Shown here: piece after piece, positions 19,029 through 26,658 of the stretch
Layout: each line of letters opens with the position of its first letter
Numbering within the stretch: the stretch's first letter is position 1
Source: Zobellia amurskyensis
Lineage (GTDB): Bacteria; Bacteroidota; Bacteroidia; Flavobacteriales; Flavobacteriaceae
DNA length: 43,503 nucleotides
Direction of reading: 5' to 3'
Assembly: GCF_009725985.1 (NCBI RefSeq)
Contig: NZ_RCNR01000040.1
Span: 1 to 43,503 of the forward strand
The notes under the pieces: model-generated
What the model was told of the DNA's origin: nothing
Database searches by the model: none
What the model saw: the letters and a program-made list of their open reading frames with translations, nothing else
Program-made: the position numbers and the translations under genes

Positions 19029-20198
19029 TCAGTCATTAGATGAACCAAAATGGTTTGTATAATATTGCCCGGGCGTACAGTCGTGAGCCTTTTTAAACGC
19101 TCTGTAGAATGCATTTTTTGAATTGAAACCACAGGTAGTAGAAAGTGCCTCTACGGAGTAGGTATGAAGATAATTGTCCTCAATTTTATCTGCCGCATAA
19201 GTAATACGCAGTTGGTTGATATAATCATTAAAGTTATCGTAATTAGACTCGCTAATGACGTGGGTTAATTTTCGCACAGGTATGTTCGTTGCCCTGGATA
19301 GGGTGTCTATTTTCAGGTTTGGGTCTAAGAAAGCCTTTGTTTTGTTCAAATATTTATCAAGTTCGGTAAAAATAACTTCAATATCGGCGGTTATGGAAGC
19401 TGCGTCCGTATCAGGATTTTTAATAAATAAATTGGGCAGCCCAATTAATAAGTTGGGGTTCCAAAGTAAATAGCAGGAGACCAGCAGGAAACTACCGGAT
19501 ACTAAAAGACCAAGAATTACGTGAGTATATCGGACCATGGGAATAATACCTGTGGCAATCAGCGCATTTACGCTATATAAAATGACCAGTGAAACACTAT
19601 GTATGGTTTGAATGATGGTCAAGTCGTAAACCCATTTTTTAACCAAAGCAAACTGTTTGGAAAGAATTTGTTGTCTTTTCCTAAAGTAGTTGATAATCAA
19701 ATGCCACTGGAACAATAAATATAAAATTGAAGCTGATGCCCTAGAAGTAATGTTTACCCACTCCGGTAATAAACCGTCTTGCCCAGTATAAGATTTTGAA
19801 AAGTCTTGGGTAATCTCAAATACAAATTGAGATTTTTCACTTAGGTCCATAGTATAAAACGGAAAGTAATTAACCGTAAAAAGTATAAAAGGAATGAGAT
19901 GAAGCGCATCCATTTTCTTAAAAGACTTCTCCCCGTTTAAAACGGCCCTGACATATAGGTAAGATAGGGGAAATATTAGAAAAGTTAGAGGGGCCGGTAT
20001 TTTGTACAGATATGGAAAGTAGTTGATGATACCGTATACAATAAAGAGATAGAAACTATTACAAATCGCTATCAAAAGGAGTATCACAGCCAACAGATGC
20101 CCAGAAAACGAATTATCCTTATTTAGCCTAAAGCGTATAAGAAATGCTGTAAAAAGACAGAAAAGCACTCCAACAAATTGAAGAATGTCTACTAGCAT
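19029..20198 (-). CDS. Membrane-anchored AraC-type transcriptional regulator
   Basis: This 389-residue protein has about seven hydrophobic segments in residues 1-245. A short linker and a C-terminal AraC/XylS DNA-binding domain follow (about 285-380), with DTLSRATNIPVRKLTHVI as the first helix-turn-helix and ALSTTCGFNSKNAFYRAFKK as the second, ending in CTPGQYY. This 7TM-plus-HTH architecture is common in Bacteroidota and is thought to sense a membrane or periplasmic signal. It is divergent from a small unknown gene and, beyond it, an outer membrane barrel gene that it may control. The signal is unknown. Confidence 0.9.
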   Translation of the reverse strand: MLVDILQFVGVLFCLFTAFLIRFRLNKDNSFSGHLLAVILLLIAICNSFYLFIVYGIINYFPYLYKIPAPLTFLIFPLSYLYVRAVLNGEKSFKKMDALHLIPFILFTVNYFPFYTMDLSEKSQFVFEITQDFSKSYTGQDGLLPEWVNITSRASASILYLLFQWHLIINYFRKRQQILSKQFALVKKWVYDLTIIQTIHSVSLVILYSVNALIATGIIPMVRYTHVILGLLVSGSFLLVSCYLLWNPNLLIGLPNLFIKNPDTDAASITADIEVIFTELDKYLNKTKAFLDPNLKIDTLSRATNIPVRKLTHVISESNYDNFNDYINQLRITYAADKIEDNYLHTYSVEALSTTCGFNSKNAFYRAFKKAHDCTPGQYYTNHFGSSND

Positions 20199-20313
20199 AA
20201 GAATATGTTTAGGTTAAGAGGTTGGGGTTGTTACAATTTCGGAAATCGTAACAGGTGTGATAGCCTAGGCTATTAAATTTAGGGCTATTTTCAAAAGCAA
20301 ACAAGCATTTTTT

Positions 20314-20685
20314 ATGTTAATACCAGACTATAACACGGATAAGTTCTTATATAAGGTGAAGAAGTGGGGAGGGATTAATCAAGATATATGTTTACTATTA
20401 TATACAGATCACACAAAAAATGAGGAACGTGTATACCCCTATTGTTTTTCAATTATTTTGGTTGTTCATGAATATTTACGGTACACCAAGAAATTAAATT
20501 GGTTAGAGTTTTTTGGGAAAACTAGAGATTATAAGATAACCCATACAGAGGAGAACAGTATAATAGAGGTAGATTATGAGAACGGATTGATAGTTAAATT
20601 TGTTATTGTAGCATCCAATATAAAAGAATCTTGTGAAAAGTACGGAGGCCTTGGACCTCTAATGAACAAGAAGCACGATAAATAG
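20314..20685 (+). CDS. Hypothetical protein (123 aa)
   Basis: I do not recognise this family. The frame is ATG-started, 123 residues, rich in Tyr, Lys and Ile and markedly AT-rich compared with the dusB or lepA genes. No signal peptide or clear membrane span is present; YPYCFSIILVVHEYL is the most hydrophobic part. It lies between the divergent AraC-type regulator (115 bp upstream) and the outer membrane barrel gene (110 bp downstream). Its base composition could mean recent acquisition. Confidence 0.55.
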   Translation: MLIPDYNTDKFLYKVKKWGGINQDICLLLYTDHTKNEERVYPYCFSIILVVHEYLRYTKKLNWLEFFGKTRDYKITHTEENSIIEVDYENGLIVKFVIVASNIKESCEKYGGLGPLMNKKHDK

Positions 20686-20742
20686 GGGGTTCTGAAAAAA
20701 ACAAAAATTTAATTGCTATGCCTGCATAATATTACAACGTTT

Positions 20743-20760
20743 TGTGTAAGATTTTACGCA
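20743..20760. promoter_or_regulatory. Candidate operator (imperfect inverted repeat)
   Basis: TGTGTAA, four bases (GATT), then TTACGCA form a 7-bp inverted repeat with one mismatch. It lies exactly between a TTTG (20741-20744) and the TAGATTTG box (20769-20776) of the outer membrane barrel gene, where a regulator would bind. The link to the nearby AraC-type regulator is inference. Confidence 0.35.
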
Positions 20761-20768
20761 AAAAATAT

Positions 20769-20776
20769 TAGATTTG
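20769..20776 (+). promoter_or_regulatory. Possible -7 element for the outer membrane barrel gene
   Basis: TAGATTTG matches TAnnTTTG, ends 19 bases before the GTG start, and has a TTTG 24 bases upstream, slightly longer than the usual spacing. The predicted leader is about 14 bases. Confidence 0.45.
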
Positions 20777-20795
20777 AAGCAGACTCTAATATTTA

Positions 20796-23198
20796 GTGAA
20801 GAATTTTATTTACCCCTTATTTTACCTACTATTCTCTAATTGCCTACTTTACTCCCAAGATTCCGTTATTTCGGGTACAGTAGAAAATGAAGAGGGTATA
20901 ACCGTTCCCTTTGCGAATGTTCAGCTTATGAACGCGGTAGATTCTACCCTGATTACCGGAACCTCCTCAAATGAATTGGGTTTTTATCAGATTAATAATA
21001 TAACCGATGGCCATTATTTGATTAAGGCGAGCTACATCGGCAATGAGAGCCCACTTAGGTCTATTACAGTTAAGGGAGACCTAAAATTGGAACCATTAAC
21101 TATAAACGATAGTGCCCAAAACCTTAATGAAGTTGTGGTTATATCCCAAAAACCAAGGCTTGAGAGAAAAATAGACCGGTTGGTTTTTAATGTTGAAAAT
21201 ACCGCTTATTCAGATGGAGATGTATGGGACGTCCTTAAAATAACTCCCAGCGTCATGATTATGAATGACAAGTTAAGCGTTAAAGGCAGCAACTCTGTTG
21301 GGGTTTTAATTAACGGGCGAAAAATAAATATTCCTTACAATGATATTGTAAACCTATTATCTGGGACCTCTGCGGCTAATGTTCAAAGTATTGAGGTTAT
21401 AACAAACCCACCTGCAAAATACAGTGCCGAAGAAAGTGTGCTCATCAACATTGTAATGAAAAAAAACATAGTTGCAGGTTATAATGGTGCTGTTTATAAT
21501 AAGTACGTTCAAGGTGTTTTACCTAAACATACTGTAGGAACGGATCATTTTTTTAAGGGGAAGAAAACACAATTATCGCTCAATTATAGCTTTCGCCATG
21601 ATAGAGATGTAATCTACTATACGGATATTACAAATTTTTCCCATGATGACGGATCGGTTTCAACTTGGTCTGCAGAACAGGAGTATTTGAACAATCGTAA
21701 ACAACATAACCTTTCTTTGTTTTTTGATTATGACATCAACGAAAAAAGCAAATTAAGTTTTACAACTATCACCCTTTGGGAACCAGATAAATCACGTGTA
21801 TATGACACCAACACAGATTTAGTAGGAGATAGTCGCTGGTCTAGTTTTGAGACATTGAACAATGCAAAAAAACAAAAACTCAATACCTCTTATTACCTAG
21901 ATTACATTCAAGATTTGAATACAGAGGGCGCGCAACTATCCTTCAATGCACATTTTACGTTTTATGAAGAGTCGGATTCGCAGCTATTGAATACTACTTT
22001 TTTTGATACGAACAGAGAACTATCAGGAGAAAACCAATTTACTACAGACACCGAACAGAAGCTGAACCTGTATAGTTTACAAGGAGATTATCTAACGCCT
22101 TTAGGAGAAGAGAGTACCCTTGAAACGGGACTTAGATTTGCCGGAATTGCCTCAAATAGTAGTATTTTGCAGCAAGGCTTTGATCGGGATCAACCCGGTA
22201 TAGACCCATCGGCCTCAAGTGCTTTTGATTATGATGAATCTATTTATGCAGCCTACGCGCAATATTCCGGTAAATGGGACCATTGGAAACTAAAAGCGGG
22301 TCTACGTGCGGAATATGCAGAGACAGAAGGGGAATGGGATATGGAGCGCCAAACCAACGAACGTAATAATTTTCAGCTATTTCCATCAGGGTCCATTCAG
22401 TACACACCCAATGACAAGCACGATTTCAACGTATATTATTTTAGAAAAATTACAAGGCCTCGTTACAACAGCATCAATCCCTTTCAAACTTTCCAAAGCA
22501 CATTTTCAACTATTGAGGGTAATCCGGAACTCTTACCGGCAACCAGACATTATTTGGCGGGCGGCTATACTTTTGATGAGAGCTATACGGTTGAGGTTTT
22601 CTACAAAAACAAAAAAAATGGACTTAGCGAGTTAATTTTTCAGAACAACGATAGCAACTTATTGCGGTTTATTTCCTCCAATATAGACCAAGAATCGGCA
22701 TACGGAATAGACTTTTCACTTAATAAGAACTTCACTAATTTTTATAACAGCTACCTTTTGATCAGTTTTTATGACGAAACTTTCAAATTCACCAATTTAA
22801 GTACCAGTGAACTTGTAGAGTTAGAACAGTTCAGCTGGTTTGTAAGAAGCAGCAACAATTTTTCGCTTTTGAGTGATCGGTCTCTAACGGCAGACCTTAA
22901 TTTTATTTATACTTCTGCCATGCTTTCTGGAAATTCTAAATTTGATGCTTTTGGAGCACTCAACTTAATGTTGCGTAAAACGTTTTATGATAAAAAGTTG
23001 AGCGTATCTATGGGGCTTGAGGACATTTTTAACCAGGGGAACCAGTTCAATACACGAAACTATAAGGACCAAAACGGAACTTCATTGAGTAGACAAGAGA
23101 ACAGATTATTTGTCTTGGGACTACGTTATAGATTTGGTAATTCAAAAATGCGCGATAATAAGAAGTCTAAAAGGGTGGATGAGCGCAACCGGATCTAG
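20796..23198 (+). CDS. Outer membrane beta-barrel protein (TonB-receptor-like, OMP_b-brl_3 type)
   Basis: This 800-residue protein starts at a GTG (20796); the signal peptide MKNFIYPLFYLLFSNCLLYSQ supports this start. An N-terminal carboxypeptidase-regulatory-like beta-sandwich follows (VISGTVENEEGITVPFANVQL to about residue 95). A plug-like domain (about 110-215, with VLINGRKINIPYNDI) and a long C-terminal barrel full of aromatic strands come next, ending in RLFVLGLRYRFG. There is no obvious SusD partner, so it is more likely a receptor for a small ligand or metal chelate than a glycan importer. The ligand is unknown. The upstream box and inverted repeat suggest regulated expression. Confidence 0.88.
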   Translation: MKNFIYPLFYLLFSNCLLYSQDSVISGTVENEEGITVPFANVQLMNAVDSTLITGTSSNELGFYQINNITDGHYLIKASYIGNESPLRSITVKGDLKLEPLTINDSAQNLNEVVVISQKPRLERKIDRLVFNVENTAYSDGDVWDVLKITPSVMIMNDKLSVKGSNSVGVLINGRKINIPYNDIVNLLSGTSAANVQSIEVITNPPAKYSAEESVLINIVMKKNIVAGYNGAVYNKYVQGVLPKHTVGTDHFFKGKKTQLSLNYSFRHDRDVIYYTDITNFSHDDGSVSTWSAEQEYLNNRKQHNLSLFFDYDINEKSKLSFTTITLWEPDKSRVYDTNTDLVGDSRWSSFETLNNAKKQKLNTSYYLDYIQDLNTEGAQLSFNAHFTFYEESDSQLLNTTFFDTNRELSGENQFTTDTEQKLNLYSLQGDYLTPLGEESTLETGLRFAGIASNSSILQQGFDRDQPGIDPSASSAFDYDESIYAAYAQYSGKWDHWKLKAGLRAEYAETEGEWDMERQTNERNNFQLFPSGSIQYTPNDKHDFNVYYFRKITRPRYNSINPFQTFQSTFSTIEGNPELLPATRHYLAGGYTFDESYTVEVFYKNKKNGLSELIFQNNDSNLLRFISSNIDQESAYGIDFSLNKNFTNFYNSYLLISFYDETFKFTNLSTSELVELEQFSWFVRSSNNFSLLSDRSLTADLNFIYTSAMLSGNSKFDAFGALNLMLRKTFYDKKLSVSMGLEDIFNQGNQFNTRNYKDQNGTSLSRQENRLFVLGLRYRFGNSKMRDNKKSKRVDERNRI

Positions 23199-23362
23199 AC
23201 CTTAAAGCTTATTAAAAAAATGGATATTAGGACTCTCTAATAAGCAATATCTGGTGCCAATCATTTTATACCGAAGAGTATAGGATAAAAGGGCGGTGTT
23301 AAATCCATATAATGGAACGAAGATAGTTACGTTCTGCATTTTAACGGCTTGTAGATATGTTG

Positions 23363-23370
23363 TAAATTTG
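23363..23370 (+). promoter_or_regulatory. Candidate leaderless promoter of dusB
   Basis: TAAATTTG ends only 5 bases before the dusB ATG (23376). If it is the -7 element, transcription would start at or next to the start codon, leaving no room for a ribosome binding site. No clear -33 TTG is visible at 17-23 bases upstream. Confidence 0.45.
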
Positions 23371-23375
23371 CGGCC

Positions 23376-24380
23376 ATGCCAAAAATAGGAGACATACAAC
23401 TGCCTGATTTTCCGTTGCTTCTTGCACCTATGGAAGATGTAAGCGACCCACCATTTCGTGCACTATGTAAAGAGCAAGGTGCGGATGTGGTATATACTGA
23501 ATTTATTTCTTCGGAAGGATTAATTCGTGATGCGGCCAAAAGCGTCATGAAGTTAGATATCTATGAAAAGGAAAGGCCGGTGGGTATTCAGATTTTCGGG
23601 GCTAATTTAGATTCCATGCTGCAATCGGTAGAAATCGTAGAGAAATCTAAACCGGATATCATTGACATTAATTTTGGCTGTCCTGTTAAAAAGGTTGTTA
23701 GCAAAGGTGCCGGTGCAGGCATTTTAAAGGATATAGATTTAATGGTATCACTTACCAAGGCAATGGTAGAGCATACCAATCTACCCATTACGGTAAAGAC
23801 CCGATTAGGATGGGACACTGATTCCATTAAAATAGTTGAGGTGGCCGAACGTTTGCAAGACGTAGGCTGTAAGGCCATAGCTATTCACGGTAGAACTCGT
23901 GTACAGATGTACAAAGGAGATGCCGATTGGAAACCCATTGCCGATGTAAAGAACAACCAGCGCATGCATATTCCCGTGTTTGGAAACGGAGATGTAGATT
24001 CTCCTGAAGCAGCAATGAAAATGCGTGATGAATATGGGCTGGATGGTGCTATGATCGGTCGCGCCAGTATTGGTTATCCATGGTTTTTTAATGAGGTAAA
24101 ACATTATTTTGAAACAGGAACGCATAAAGCACCGCCTACCATGCAGGAGCGTGTAGATGCCGCCAGACGCCATTTGCAGATGTCCATTGATTGGAAAGGT
24201 GAAAAACTAGGTGTTTTTGAGACCAGAAGACATTATACCAATTACTTTAAAGGAATTCCCAATTTTAAGGAATACCGAATGAAAATGGTTACTAGTGATG
24301 ATTCTGTTGACGTGTTTTCGGCTTTTGATGAAGTTCTTGAGAAGTTTGGCGATTATGATTTTGCTTCGGCAACGAACTAG
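23376..24380 (+). CDS. dusB: tRNA-dihydrouridine synthase
   Basis: This 334-residue FMN enzyme reduces uridines in the D-loop of tRNAs. Family motifs are LLAPMEDVSDPPFRAL near the N-terminus, the active-site Cys102 in NFGCPVKKVVSKGAGAGIL, TVKTRLGWD, AIHGRTR and GNGDVDSPEAA. The C-terminal helical domain is present (TRRHYTNYFKGIPNFKEYR). The ATG at 23376 follows a TAAATTTG box almost directly. Its stop lies 3 bp from that of the convergent FtsX-like permease gene. Single-gene unit. Confidence 0.97.
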   Translation: MPKIGDIQLPDFPLLLAPMEDVSDPPFRALCKEQGADVVYTEFISSEGLIRDAAKSVMKLDIYEKERPVGIQIFGANLDSMLQSVEIVEKSKPDIIDINFGCPVKKVVSKGAGAGILKDIDLMVSLTKAMVEHTNLPITVKTRLGWDTDSIKIVEVAERLQDVGCKAIAIHGRTRVQMYKGDADWKPIADVKNNQRMHIPVFGNGDVDSPEAAMKMRDEYGLDGAMIGRASIGYPWFFNEVKHYFETGTHKAPPTMQERVDAARRHLQMSIDWKGEKLGVFETRRHYTNYFKGIPNFKEYRMKMVTSDDSVDVFSAFDEVLEKFGDYDFASATN

Positions 24381-24383
24381 CAT

Positions 24384-25577
24384 TTAAATCGAAATCATTT
24401 TTTTAGTGATTCGACTACTTGCAATTTTGGAGGCTATAATTCCCAAAATAAATATCGTACCAAAAACAATCAGAACATTTATAAATTGATATTCTACGGG
24501 GTAGGCTAGTGATGGTGTAATTTTTAACCATCCAAAAGCAATTTGAGACCATATTAAGAGAGATGCCGTTACTACACCAATAAGTCCGCCTAGGCCTGTT
24601 ACCAATACGCCCTGTACAAAATAGATGCGGCGTAATTCTTTAAGTGTAGTCCCTAAACTATATAAGGTTTTTAGATTTTGCAACTTATCCAAAATCATCA
24701 TAATTATAGCACCTACTACATTAAAAAGAGCAATACCTAAAACTAGGGTAAAAATGAGGTAGGTAGCCAAATTTTCAGTGTTGAGCATACGGTGTAAAGT
24801 ACTATTAAGCTCCTGTCTATCTTTTAAGATGACTTTATTCCCAAAAATACTGGCAATTTTACCTCTAATACCGGCCAATTGTGATACATCTTTTAACTTA
24901 AAATTTACTCCGGACACTTCATTGGGTTTCTTTTCCAATAACTGTTGTACCTCAGGCAGTTCGGCAAAAACATATTTTTTGTCCAAATTTTCTTCAACGG
25001 AATATACACCGCTAAGTACAAGCGATTTAGTTTTTAAGGATTTTTGAGTAAGTGAGCCCTTACCGGGTTTTAGGGCAAGCACCACCAAAGGGTTACGGTA
25101 TTGATTAATGGTTACCCCTAGAATATTGGTCACCCCAATACCCGCAACAGCTTCTTGGCTATTAATCCGCCAAGTGCCATACAATAGGGTACTATCTATG
25201 CCGGTAACGTGGGTGTAATTAGTGTCAATACCTTTAATGAAGGCGATATGACCTTTCTCGCGGTGTTTTAGGTATACTTTTTCCTCAAGTTCTTTGGAAT
25301 AAAAGGCAAGACCATCTATTTGGGAGAGCTGTTCTTCTTGGTCCGGGGTAATTGAAAAAAATTTGCCCGTTGCCGGTAATGCTTTTAAATCTGGATCAAA
25401 AGTGTTGCTAAAGGACAGGCTGAAGGTTTTGAGCCCAGCAAAGCCGGAAAGAACTACAAATAGGGCCGCCGAGCCTATTACCGTCACTAAGAAAGTAATA
25501 AAGTTAATAACGTTCACCGCATTTTGGCTGCTTTTGGAACGAACATAGCGCTTGGCGATGTAGAACGGAAAATTCAA
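24384..25577 (-). CDS. FtsX/LolE-type ABC transporter permease
   Basis: This 397-residue permease has the LolC/LolE-MacB layout: one N-terminal membrane helix (about 22-46), a large periplasmic domain (about 50-265) and three C-terminal helices (about 272-300, 325-350, 368-390). It begins IAKRYVRSKSSQNAVNVIN, typical of lipoprotein-releasing systems of Bacteroidota. The start codon is TTG at 25577, two bases after the rbfA stop, so translation is probably coupled to rbfA. The ATPase partner (LolD-like) is not in the window and must be encoded elsewhere. Role in lipoprotein export is inferred from family. Confidence 0.9.
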   Translation of the reverse strand: MNFPFYIAKRYVRSKSSQNAVNVINFITFLVTVIGSAALFVVLSGFAGLKTFSLSFSNTFDPDLKALPATGKFFSITPDQEEQLSQIDGLAFYSKELEEKVYLKHREKGHIAFIKGIDTNYTHVTGIDSTLLYGTWRINSQEAVAGIGVTNILGVTINQYRNPLVVLALKPGKGSLTQKSLKTKSLVLSGVYSVEENLDKKYVFAELPEVQQLLEKKPNEVSGVNFKLKDVSQLAGIRGKIASIFGNKVILKDRQELNSTLHRMLNTENLATYLIFTLVLGIALFNVVGAIIMMILDKLQNLKTLYSLGTTLKELRRIYFVQGVLVTGLGGLIGVVTASLLIWSQIAFGWLKITPSLAYPVEYQFINVLIVFGTIFILGIIASKIASSRITKKMISI

Positions 25578-25579
25578 CC

Positions 25580-25972
25580 TTACATTTTTTTTCTCTTGTC
25601 CAAAAGGTCTCTGTTCTCAATGGGGTTTTCATCGCCTTTAAGCGATTTTTCAATGTTTTCGATATAATCTAACGAATCATCCAAAAAGAACTGTAGCTCG
25701 GGTACTCTGCGCAATTGATTTTTGGTACGCTGAGACAATTCGTGCTTTATAAGGGGTTGGTTAGATTTTATACCCTCAATTAGCTCTTTGGCATCTTTGT
25801 TCGGAAAAATACTGATATATACTTTGGCAATAGATAAGTCGGTAGTTACTGAAACTTTCGTAACCGAAATCAACGTGCCTTTTAATCCACCTTCAATGGC
25901 GGCACGTTGTAGAATATCTACGATATCCTCTTGTATGACCCCCGAAATCTTTTTCTGTCGTTGTGTTTCCAT
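25580..25972 (-). CDS. rbfA: 30S ribosome-binding factor A
   Basis: This 130-residue KH-like protein matures the 16S rRNA 5' end in 30S subunits. I chose the ATG at 25972 (METQRQKKISGVIQEDI); the frame is open 15 codons further but that would read through the promoter box. Core motifs are SVTKVSVTTDLSIAKVYISI and QRTKNQLRRVPELQFFLDDS. It is the first gene of an rbfA-ftsX-like operon, a conserved pair in Flavobacteriia, and is divergent from the epimerase gene. Confidence 0.95.
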   Translation of the reverse strand: METQRQKKISGVIQEDIVDILQRAAIEGGLKGTLISVTKVSVTTDLSIAKVYISIFPNKDAKELIEGIKSNQPLIKHELSQRTKNQLRRVPELQFFLDDSLDYIENIEKSLKGDENPIENRDLLDKRKKM

Positions 25973-25976
25973 ACGG

Positions 25977-25984
25977 CAAAAATA
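25977..25984 (-). promoter_or_regulatory. Candidate leaderless promoter of rbfA
   Basis: On the minus strand TATTTTTG (25984-25977) is followed by only four bases (CCGT) before the rbfA ATG at 25972. This exact TAnnTTTG match would place the transcript start on or beside the start codon. No clear -33 TTG is seen. Confidence 0.45.
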
Positions 25985-26043
25985 CGGAGAAATAGCGTAA
26001 TTTAGGGGGATAAACACTGTTACGGATAAAATTCATCTTTCAT

Positions 26044-26448
26044 TTGGAAAAAATAGAGCACATAGGCATAGCTGTAAATGATTTAAAGGCGGCTAATGAG
26101 CGCTTCGGGAAGCTTTTGGGGCAATCTCACTATAAGATTGAAGATGTGCCCAGTGAAGGCGTTCGGACCTCGTTTTTTAAGACAGGAGACAGTAAGATTG
26201 AACTTTTGGAAGCTACGGATACCACTGGTCCAATTGCAAAATTTCTGGATAAGAACGGTGAGGGCATGCATCATATCGCATTTTCGGTAGACGATATTGA
26301 AAAAGAAATGGAAAGATTAAAGGGCGAAGGCTTTATATTAATCAATGAAAAACCCAAAAAAGGAGCTGATAATAAGCTAGTTGCTTTCCTGCACCCCAAG
26401 AGCAGTAATGGGGTATTGATAGAGTTATGTCAAGAAATAATAGAGTAG
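26044..26448 (+). CDS. mce: Methylmalonyl-CoA epimerase
   Basis: This 134-residue VOC-fold enzyme interconverts the R and S forms of methylmalonyl-CoA, linking propionate-type breakdown to succinyl-CoA. The start is a TTG at 26044, chosen because it gives the standard family start MEKIEHIGIAVND. Metal ligands and motifs are His6, GMHHIAFSVDDIE, GADNKLVAFLHPK and VLIELCQ near the end. It is divergent from rbfA across 71 bp and followed by a tRNA gene. The mutase genes are not in this window. Confidence 0.95.
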   Translation: MEKIEHIGIAVNDLKAANERFGKLLGQSHYKIEDVPSEGVRTSFFKTGDSKIELLEATDTTGPIAKFLDKNGEGMHHIAFSVDDIEKEMERLKGEGFILINEKPKKGADNKLVAFLHPKSSNGVLIELCQEIIE

Positions 26449-26461
26449 CGATTAAAATAGC

Positions 26462-26492
26462 TTGCAACACCAAAAAATAAGTAGTAATATTG
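26462..26492 (+). promoter_or_regulatory. Promoter of the tRNA(CAT) gene
   Basis: TTG at 26462-26464, 20 bases, then TAATATTG at 26485-26492 (one base off TAnnTTTG). Spacing is ideal, and the predicted start lies a few bases before the mature tRNA 5' end at 26506. Confidence 0.5.
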
Positions 26493-26505
26493 CAGTCCAA
26501 TTTTT

Positions 26506-26579
26506 GGTCCTATAGCTCAGTTGGTTAGAGCACCTGACTCATAATCAGGTGGTCCCTGGTTCGAGCCCAGGTGGGACCA
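26506..26579 (+). tRNA. tRNA with anticodon CAT (elongator Met or Ile2)
   Basis: The 74-base cloverleaf is complete: acceptor GGTCCTA/TGGGACC with one T-G pair, D-arm AGCTCAGTTGGTTAGAGC, anticodon stem CCTGA/TCAGG with loop CTCATAA (anticodon 26540-26542), and T-arm with GGTTCGAGCC. The CCA end is not encoded. The absence of an initiator-type C1:A72 mismatch excludes tRNA-fMet. With this anticodon it is either elongator tRNA-Met or tRNA-Ile2, in which TilS converts C34 to lysidine; sequence reading does not settle it. Confidence 0.96.
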
Positions 26580-26582
26580 CAG

Positions 26583-26619
26583 AAAACCTCTCGGAACATC
26601 CGTTCTTGAGAGGTTTTTT
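26583..26619 (+). terminator. Terminator after the tRNA gene
   Basis: AAAACCTCTC pairs with GAGAGGTTTT, extended inward by GGAAC/GTTCT around a small loop, and is followed by a T-run. Being symmetric with A- and T-runs, it may also stop transcripts coming from the sulfatase gene on the other strand. Confidence 0.85.
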
Positions 26620-26658
26620 CATTTTAGGGGTTCTTGGAGACAACAAATTAGCCCAAAA

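Noticed and set aside
23202-23548. Short minus-strand frames between the barrel gene and dusB
   Set aside because: They overlap the dusB promoter and coding start and show no protein-like pattern.
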